Notes under the pieces: generated by a model
What the model saw: only the letters and a program-made list of their open reading frames with translations
What the model was told of the DNA's origin: nothing
The model's database searches: none
Source of the DNA: Sphaerolaimus hirsutus
Taxonomy: Eukaryota > Nematoda > Chromadorea > Monhysterida > Sphaerolaimidae
DNA length: 64,000 nt
Assembly: GCA_964036195.1 (NCBI GenBank)
Contig: OZ038457.1
Coordinates: forward strand, 19,991,147 to 20,055,146
Reading direction: 5' to 3'
Shown here: positions 22,399 through 30,800 of the stretch, in pieces
Layout of the letters: every line of letters starts with the position of its first letter
Position numbering within the stretch: the first letter of the stretch is position 1
Program-made: the position numbers and the translations under genes

Positions 22399-23541
22399 TC
22401 ACTCCTGTGGTAGCAGATCGTCGGCGTCTTCGACGCCGGCATTTTCCCGGCCCTCCTCATGATGCTCGTCCATGGGTTCGACGGCATCCTCCTCAGGCTG
22501 GCTGCCTTCCCCGTGTCCGGGCGCCTGGTCTTCTGGGGCCCCCGCTGGTCTGCCTGGCCAGTTGGGGAGCTTCTCAGATTCCTTGGCGAGCTTCTCGAAG
22601 GCTTGTCGGAGCGTGTCGGTCTCGTCGACGATCGTCTTCAACGGCTCGGTGGGCTGCCATTGCTCCGATGCTGCAAGCGGTTGGCTTGATAGCAAGGGGA
22701 CATGGGAGGTTGTGAATGAGGTCGTACATTGTGAAGTGATTGAGTTGAATTGGTCAAATGGTACGGAGGGGGATCTAGATCTTGATCGTGACTTTCTTCC
22801 ATCTCTCCGAGCTCTATGTCGGACTGTGAAGGTGTTTGTTTGAGGAAGGTCACGGATCTTTTTAGATCGTTTAACTTTTGATTTGACCAGTTTTTTATTG
22901 ATGTTATTGAGTTTGTGAAAAGTTTGGGGTATAAAGGAAAATGTCTTGTGTGACGATTGCTGCTCACCTGGGAGCCCTGCGACTCCAGCGAATCTCTTGA
23001 GTCGCTTTTGCAAGGGCTCGCGGTCAGGGATCGCGTCTTCCATTGTGACTTCTGCTGTGACAGGCTCGGTGACTGTGAGTCTGGCGTTTGGTGACGAGCT
23101 CTGCGGTTGTGACTCGCAGGGGGGTGCAGGTTTTGTGACCCGGCGCGCACCCGTCTCCATTTCGATTTCTTCGGCGCGTTCGGTACTATAACCGACCGGG
23201 GGATCCGATCTAGGCTGTACCGAGCGTCCTGAAAGCCGTTTGAATGGAGATACTCGTTTGAGGGGTGTGACAAACTTTGAAGGTAACTGTGACAAACTTG
23301 ACGGTTGTGTGACGGTTTGATTTGACAAAGCGGGTTTGTTGAAGCCGCTTTTCGGTTGCTTCTGGCGGTTACGTCGCCGTCGCTTACCGATTTTTCCTTG
23401 CTGAACGGACGGGGTTCCCATTTGTTTGGGCTTCTGTCCCTTCTGCCCTTTCTTCGGAAAAAGCCCTTGATGTCTGGCAGCATACCCCTGCCGGTTACGA
23501 GCCGCCACTGCATGTAAACATAACCAATATACCCAATACAA
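22399..23541 (-). CDS. accessory ORF overlapping the envelope tail (Rev/Tat-like composition)
   Basis: Open from 23541; first ATG at 23421, giving 340 residues to the stop at 22399. From 23510 down to 22638 it shares sequence with the envelope cytoplasmic tail in another frame, and it runs 239 nt past the envelope stop. Seen: a basic run GKRRRRNRQK just after the ATG, further basic clusters KSKVKRSKKIR and RRDGRKSRSRSRS, a Leu-containing helix-like LRQAFEKLAKESEKL, and an acidic C-terminus rich in E, D and G. The last part lies in a GC-rich block with coding-like codon periodicity (mostly G in codon position 1) in this frame, which argues that the ORF is used. Arginine-rich motifs with Leu-rich export signals mark RNA-binding regulators of complex retroviruses; that role here is inference. 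It would need splicing or leaky initiation. Confidence 0.6.
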   Translation of the reverse strand: MYWVYWLCLHAVAARNRQGYAARHQGLFPKKGQKGQKPKQMGTPSVQQGKIGKRRRRNRQKQPKSGFNKPALSNQTVTQPSSLSQLPSKFVTPLKRVSPFKRLSGRSVQPRSDPPVGYSTERAEEIEMETGARRVTKPAPPCESQPQSSSPNARLTVTEPVTAEVTMEDAIPDREPLQKRLKRFAGVAGLPGEQQSSHKTFSFIPQTFHKLNNINKKLVKSKVKRSKKIRDLPQTNTFTVRHRARRDGRKSRSRSRSPSVPFDQFNSITSQCTTSFTTSHVPLLSSQPLAASEQWQPTEPLKTIVDETDTLRQAFEKLAKESEKLPNWPGRPAGAPEDQAPGHGEGSQPEEDAVEPMDEHHEEGRENAGVEDADDLLPQE

Positions 23542-24800
23542 GCAATTGTGATAATAATGAGTATGATGTTCACAGCTGTTTGAAGTGGCCCAGTAAGTAA
23601 CGTGTCTAATGCAGACGCACCACCTGTGACACTACCGTGAATGATGTGACCCAATTCTTTTCCTACACCTTCAAAATATGCACCAACCCCTTGGCCAATG
23701 CCAGCAATATATGCTTGCACTGCTTTAGGATCGTTGGATTTTGTTGCAATATAATCGACTGAACGTGTGACTTGTTGTTCGAGTCGTTGCAAATTTTGAA
23801 AGTGATGATGTGCAGCCATGATACTGAATGCAATGTCAGTCATGCTTACACCTGGTGACCCGGAAACATTTAGTGTGAATGGTTTCCACGAGCCAGCCCA
23901 AATTAATTCGATTGGGAGTTTTGTGACGTGCAAATTCGTTGGTCCGTTTTCGTTGGCCCATGAATTATCATTTAATTGATAATATTTGTGATCTTTCATG
24001 AGACAATGATCTATTGGTGAATGTGTGATCAGATCATTGGTACCAGGAGCAACGAACATAATATGTGGGTGATTTGTGACTTTGACCGGCAGAAATTTAT
24101 AACAAGTATTGTTATATTCATGTTGAAAATAAATAATTTCTGCGGTGACTGGTTTACAATCCCAAAACATTAATATATCTCCATGCCATTCAGCATAGAG
24201 ATTTTGACGTCCTAGCAATGCTCGCAAGCCAAGTGTAGGATTGAATGTGACAATTGCATGAATTATATCTAGCTGGGTCTGACGGATGTGACATAATTGT
24301 TGCCAGATAGATCCAAATTGTTTTTGTTCTAGATGTGCAATTTTGTCATCTTCGTATTGTTGTCGGGCTGTGAGCAAGTGAAACACACCAACATCAAGAT
24401 TTGGTGCGAGTTTGAAATGAAGAGGAGCTTTTTCAGTTTCAGGTTTTTTCAATTTCTTAAGTTGATATCGAAGAAATTGAATGAATGCCGAGCCCTGGTC
24501 AATATATTTTGCGTCTTTTGGCACGCATTCTGCATTATTTGGAAATTGTTGTGATCTCCATGTGACAGAAAATGCAGCTTGCAATTTTTCCACTATGTAA
24601 TGATTTTGTGAATATTGCGCATCGAATTGACCAATCTCTTGGAATGCACACTGTTTGTTAAAAGCAGTAGCATTCCATAAAGAGACGCCATTGTCGCTGT
24701 CATAACAATAGCCGGCTTGTGGGTTGCAATGTGACAGATCTTGAATTTCGGAAACAATTTTCTTTCCACACCTTCCTCTATGTGAAAGTTCATTACTGTG
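22638..24800 (-). CDS. envelope glycoprotein body, one TM segment and long cytoplasmic tail
   Basis: This frame is open from just after a stop at 24801-24803 to TGA at 22638-22640. It has no ATG near its start; the GTG at 24593 is simply where it leaves the overlap with gag-pol (TAG and GTG share a G). Numbering from that GTG: ectodomain 1-338 with paired Cys and N-glycosylation sequons (161, 242), a Gly/Ala-rich juxtamembrane stretch, a TM segment ~339-361 (rich in Ile), then a ~290-residue tail with basic clusters and PPPY at 608-611. The layout suggests a class III fusion glycoprotein such as the gB-like or chuvirus-like envelopes known from some BEL/Pao elements; this is a hypothesis. The signal peptide lies in the gag-pol frame, so a -1 frame change or splicing is needed, or this copy is broken. 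Confidence 0.8.
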   Translation of the reverse strand, partial: HSNELSHRGRCGKKIVSEIQDLSHCNPQAGYCYDSDNGVSLWNATAFNKQCAFQEIGQFDAQYSQNHYIVEKLQAAFSVTWRSQQFPNNAECVPKDAKYIDQGSAFIQFLRYQLKKLKKPETEKAPLHFKLAPNLDVGVFHLLTARQQYEDDKIAHLEQKQFGSIWQQLCHIRQTQLDIIHAIVTFNPTLGLRALLGRQNLYAEWHGDILMFWDCKPVTAEIIYFQHEYNNTCYKFLPVKVTNHPHIMFVAPGTNDLITHSPIDHCLMKDHKYYQLNDNSWANENGPTNLHVTKLPIELIWAGSWKPFTLNVSGSPGVSMTDIAFSIMAAHHHFQNLQRLEQQVTRSVDYIATKSNDPKAVQAYIAGIGQGVGAYFEGVGKELGHIIHGSVTGGASALDTLLTGPLQTAVNIILIIITIACIGYIGYVYMQWRLVTGRGMLPDIKGFFRRKGRRDRSPNKWEPRPFSKEKSVSDGDVTARSNRKAASTNPLCQIKPSHNRQVCHSYLQSLSHPSNEYLHSNGFQDARYSLDRIPRSVIVPNAPKKSKWRRVRAGSQNLHPPASHNRRARHQTPDSQSPSLSQQKSQWKTRSLTASPCKSDSRDSLESQGSQVSSNRHTRHFPLYPKLFTNSITSIKNWSNQKLNDLKRSVTFLKQTPSQSDIELGEMEESHDQDLDPPPYHLTNSTQSLHNVRPHSQPPMSPCYQANRLQHRSNGSPPSR

Positions 24801-27800
24801 TTACTCAGATTGTGACAAAAGTAACAATAATCGATGTGAAGTGATTTGTTGGTGCTCCACAATGCATGACCAATTTTTATTAAAGGTTCGCCTTTCCAAG
24901 TTTTATTTTGGTAGGCGATCATGCAATCGTAAGTTGTGACTCTGTGATTTTTAATGATTTCTGGTGGCAGCATAGCTTTTCCGCCCACCAGACTCATATA
25001 CGTGACTATAGTATGCTCTTGTTGAAAGCATCTATAAATTGGTGTCGTTTGCGGCTGAACACACAACGTCCATATGGATACCACAATATCCTCTATGGCT
25101 GTAACTTGAGGAAAGTGACATGTTACTTTTTCCGGAAGTTGAATTGCGTGACCAGTGCGTGTTTTATGGCACAGATTGAAAGTTTTGTGATATTGATCTG
25201 TCCATGTGAGCGCGTTGGCTAATTTTGATTGTATTAGCAACGTGAGCGCCATTAAATGCGACACGTTTCCCCAGAACGAATATGTGCCAGTGTAGCGACA
25301 TGTTCGACGTGGGTTTGCGCGTCTTGCATCTTGTTGTGAAGATTGTGATTGTTGATGTGATTGATCTGTTTGTGAATCATCACCCTTATCAGGTGAAGGT
25401 TGTGAATTATCATCATCTTTTACCTCAGTGTCGATTTTATATTCAACACCGTCCTCTGTGTCGATTTCAAGAGGCACTAAGTTAGATGGAGATCTACGTG
25501 TGCGACAGCCGTTGCTTGACAATACTGTGACTGCACGTATTTTGCCATCGCTTGACACGTGTATTTCGTGAACGCGGCCCATTTGCCACATGCCGCGTGG
25601 CTGTTTATCATCTGTGATTAACACCACTTGGCCACGTTTGGGAGCTTCGTTGATTGTACCTTTTTTCAAGCGTTGATTTTTAGCTCGATCTTTGAGTAGG
25701 TCAATGTATTGACGTGACCACTCATACCAAAGCACTTCACAATTGTGACGAATTTGGTCCCAAAGTAGTGTGATATCATCTCTGTCCTTTTCAGGTACAG
25801 AATTGAGTGCAATTTCATCAATGCAGTTGACGTCATTGACACGTGGGGGTGTGAGTGTGTAGGATTTTCCAATTTGTGAAGGTGTGAGATTGAAAGATCC
25901 ATCCGTCAACTTATCCCATTCCTCTTTTGGAATTTTTCGCATGGGTTCAATCGTGGTGGAATCGAGTTCCATCTCACGTTTTTCATCCATGTAACATGGT
26001 GGTGGGGTGCCCCAAAGAAAATGTATTGGGCGCAGGATCGCTGCACCAATGTCTGTGTTTGACAAGTATGACAATGGTCGCGTATTGACGGAGAATTCGA
26101 CGTCTAGCATGACTGTGAGAAATTCATGCCATGTGAGACAACGTCGTCCGCATGCCTTTTTGAGCAAGCGTTTGACTAATCCTACCATGCGTTCGTACAC
26201 GCCGCCTTGCCAAGGACTATTGGCTGTGATAAAATGCCATTTCACGTCCGGCAGTAATTTGACACAGTTTTTAAACGCGGGGGCATTGTCGGACCAAATT
26301 GTGTCCGGCATGCCACGGCGCGAAATAAAACGATTTAGAGCCATAATTGTGTCGGCCGTTGAGACACTATTGGTTGACTCTAAATGAATGGCGCGTGTGC
26401 TGAAGCATGTTAGCAACAAAATGTGTTGACTGTGACGGGTACCATTTTGTGAATAAATTAACGGTCCCATATAATCAATACCAATATGTTGAAATGGTTT
26501 GATTTGTGATTGAGTTCGAGTGACAGGTAGTGTGTGAAAATCAGGTAATGTGAATGGACCTCCTTCCGCTTTGCGGCATGTGACACATTTTCGCAGAATT
26601 TTTGCCACTACCTGCTTGGCACTTGACAACCAGCAGTGTTCGCGTAAATCTGCTAAAGTGTGAAGCATGCCACTGTGACCAGCAAGCTCATGAAAATGAG
26701 TAACTACTAGCGTTGTTAACCACCCGGTCTTTGGCAGGTAGTAAAACAACGAAGGGTTTCGGTGTTCTTTGTGAGACACATGCGTGACACAATATAATAA
26801 ATTATTCCACGCGTCCCATTTGAGCATGTGGTGTTTGCCAAGTTGCGCTTGTGAAATGCAACCGGCACATTCCTCTGCTTGTGAAATGCGCAATACATGT
26901 CTAAATGCTTCGTTTAAATCAGCTTGTGTGATGGGTTTTGATAAATATTCGCTTTCACGCTTTGCAGCTTTATGCATAGAGCGATTTAGCCAATATGTTT
27001 TGACACGAAGTAGATATACGACAGTGCGCAACAATTTTGACAGTGTTGAAAATCGTCGAATGTCGATTTCGAATGGATTTGAAGGGATGTGACGTTGTCG
27101 ACTTTCGACAAACGGATTTTGAGGAGTGACATTTTGTGACAAATTGGGGTCCAAATTGACAGGCACTTGTTGTGCAAAAGCATTAGCTGGTTGTGAAACA
27201 GGCTGTGAAGTTACTGCTCCAGCATATAAAGGTTGACTGATGTGAATGTCGCCTTTCGCAAGCTCTTCGGTGACAGGTTGCGCTTGATATTGTGAAATGT
27301 CAAGCATGGTTGATGTGAGGGGTTCAGCGAAAAATGTGGGTCCGGTAAACCACATTGTTTCGATCATTAGTTGATCAAAAGTACATCCCCGTGACGCAAT
27401 GTCAGCTGGATTGTCTTTTGTAGCAACTTTGCAAATTTGAATGCAATGTTTTGACATTAGTGAATGGATTTTGGTGACCCGATTGTTGACAAAAGTAGCC
27501 AGCGGCTTTGCTGTATATAGCCAGCCGATGACAACTGTACTATCGGTCCAGAGAAAATTACTGTGAATTTTCCATCCACCCAGCTCAGCGAGTTCATGAT
27601 GTAAATAATCGATGAGCTGTGCACCAATTGTGACACCTAGCAATTCCAAGCGTGTGATTGTGAGGGGTTGACCTTGTTTTGACGGAAGTGGGGCTAGTTT
27701 TGTGCGAGCTGTGAGAAAACCACTAAAATATCGGTCATCTTCATAGCCATATTCGTCAGGTGAAATCGCTTTTTGGCGCAAATAAGCGCAAACGGCGTAT

Positions 27801-30800
27801 CCATCTTTTGAAGCGTCACAAAACACATGTAATTCTAATGGCCGTGTTTCGGCTTTGACATCGATGCCAAAAGAATGAAATGAGCGCGGGAATTTGATTT
27901 GACTTATGGACGAGAGATGTCGTTTTAAATCGTCCAGTAAATCATCCGCCTCTGGGTCTTCGATGAGTTCATCCCAGGTTGTGATATTGCACCTTTGAAT
28001 TATTTGTGACACGCGAAATTTCAACCGAAATAACGCAGGTGCTGTGATGCCAATAGGATCGTATGTTGAAGCCAGCAATTTGTTCAAATTGCGGCGTGTG
28101 GCTGTGACAATGAGCGTGAAATCTTTCTTGGGAGCTGGCACCGCAATGGTGTCTTCAATGTGATCGTAAACGAGACCCATTACTTTGATATATTGTGACT
28201 GTTTCGGGTTGAGATCATCAGGTTTGATTTTCTCCGAAACAATACGCGAATTTGTCATCCATTCGCGCATGTTGAAATTTGCTCTGGCAAAAACAGCTTT
28301 AATTAAGCGATAGAGCTGTATTGCATATTTTTCATCATCTACGCTGATAACTAAATTATCAACGTAAATGCTGTTGAGCAACAGCTCCAGTTTCGATCGT
28401 TCATGTGTCTCAGCGGGATGCATGTGAGCTAATTCCGCTTCTAGGTGATATTTGATAACAGTTGACAAAATGGATGGACTGCATGTGAGACCAAACAGCA
28501 CCCTTGTGAATTGCATCATTTGAATATTGTCTTCGTGAGATGGAATAGTGTCATCACGCAGCCAGTAAAATTTTGTGAAAGCGCGTGATTTTGGGTGAAG
28601 AGCAATTTGTAAAAATGCTTTCTCAATATCTGCTAATAACACCACTTTTCCGGCTCTGAAGCGAAGCATTAATCCGAGCGCCAGTGGTGTGAGAACTGGG
28701 CCTCGAAATAAGCAATTGTTGAGACTTGGCTTGCCTGCTGAACCATCATACACTATTCGACATGTTGTCGATCTGCCAGGTGTGATGACAGGTTGGTGAG
28801 GTAAGATGTGTTCTTGCAAACCATCTTGTGAACCATATACGGGTTCTATGACACCCTTGTGAAGTTGATCTGAGATGACTTTTGCGTATGTGGCGAATAA
28901 ATCGGGATCTTTTCGAAACCGTTTCAACAGTGACAGAAAGCGGCGAAATGCTTCTGCATTGTTGGTTGGCAATTCTTGAATTGTTGATTTGAATGGCCAA
29001 TCTACGCTATAGCGACCAGTTTCTGGATCGAGAGTAATTGATTCCAGAATTAACTGTTCAGCTATGTCGTCATCATGTGATAATGGATCATCTGTGATAC
29101 CTATTGACTCGAGACTGTGAAACTGAAATAATGTCTCTTGGCCAACAGCAACAGCTGACGAAGCATGTGAACTGCATGAAACCATGAATTGATGTGGGGA
29201 AATGTCGGGTGTTGTGACAAATGATTGTGATGACGCATTTCCACCAAGCATCAATCCAAGTATTGATTCGACTATGATCAATCCAGATGGGAGTTCGATT
29301 TCTGTTGGTCGAATGTCGAACTTCCAATAATAGTCTTGACCGATGACTACATCTGGTTGACATAGTTTGTGACAAAACTCCTCAGTCATTTCGGTCAATT
29401 CAAGTGGTTCCGCGAATTGTTCTTGTGCGTGTTCACCGTACACAATATAAATGACTGTTTTGTCATCTTGTGACAAAGGAGGTGGGCATGCATATGTTGC
29501 CAAATTATCCACTGCGCGTAAAGTGAGCGGAATTTGTAACATATTGCCCTTATTGTCGACGTGTTTGTAAATAGGCATGACAGCCTCGACCAAAAACGTA
29601 TTGACTGTGACAGGCGTTTTTGTCGCAAACACGTTCATTTGAAGAACAACATCTCCTTTGTTTTCAAAGTTATATTCATTTGCCACGGATGCTTTAATGT
29701 ATGAATATTCGCATCCAGTGTCAAAGAATATTAACAAAGGGTCTGTGACTCGATTTAATTCAGCGTCCTTATTAATTAACGAAGCCTGGGCCACTTGCAA
29801 ACGAACAATAGGTGCAAAATCAAACTCACATTCTTGTTCGGCCTGCTGTCTGGTAGCGGTGTTGGGGTTACCGTAACCCGCTTGTGCGCTCAGCACCTCC
29901 ACCGTGGGCCTGTGACTGGGTTGAAGTGGCACCGACGATGACATTTGGTTCGGGTTGAGGTGCGGGTACACCTCGTACCGTTTCTGCTGGAAGCCGCGGA
30001 TTTTGGCTTCGACGGTCTCCATGTCCATGCCGTCCTTGATGAGGCTGGCGCGGAGCGTCGTCCACAGCTCATTTTTGCTGTGGTACTTGCGGGCTTCCTC
30101 TTGAGCTCTAGCCTGGAGCTCGTTCGCGGGCTTCGGCCATTCGCCCATGTCCAGCGGGCCGTCCATATCCAGTTGATACAGCGTCTGCTGTCTCCACCGG
30201 AAATTGTTCTCGTCCAGGGGGATGACACACACGCTCATCGGTTCCGTGTGTGAAGGCGGATACGATGGCGGTGCATGTGACGAAGCCGCGCCCGTTGTGA
30301 TTACCTGAGCGTTGACAAAATTAGCGCTCGTTGCTTTGACAAAGGCTTTATTTTGTGAATTGTTTACCTGACGCCTGGCGGGTGCCTGTCTGGTAGGACA
30401 GAACGCCCCGTGATGCTGACCAATCTGGCGACAATAGTAGCAACTCAATCGTTGAGTGCATTGTGCCGCTTGATGGCCTCTGCGTGTGCAGCGCGTGCAC
30501 ACATCGCCCAAAGCTTGCAACCGTTCAGTGCGCTCTCTCGGTGTGACGTATTGAGGGCAGTCGGTTGTGTAGTGCTCTTTGATGCCACAGAACAAGCACT
30601 CGAATTTCGGTTTGCGATAGTCAGTAGCAGGTTGTGAGGACTGCTTTTGACTAATCGCTCCGATCGCTGGAGTTCTGGGAGGTTGAGTGGAATTTTTATT
30701 TTTTCCTTGTTGCTTACCAACATTAGCATTGGTACCAGCAAAAGCAACCGTATTGTGAATAGGTTTTTGTTTTGAAAAGGTATTTTGTGATTTATTTCCT

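Noticed and set aside
22407..22843. Three + strand frames opposite the accessory ORF
   Set aside because: They are shadows of the GC-rich minus-strand coding sequence.
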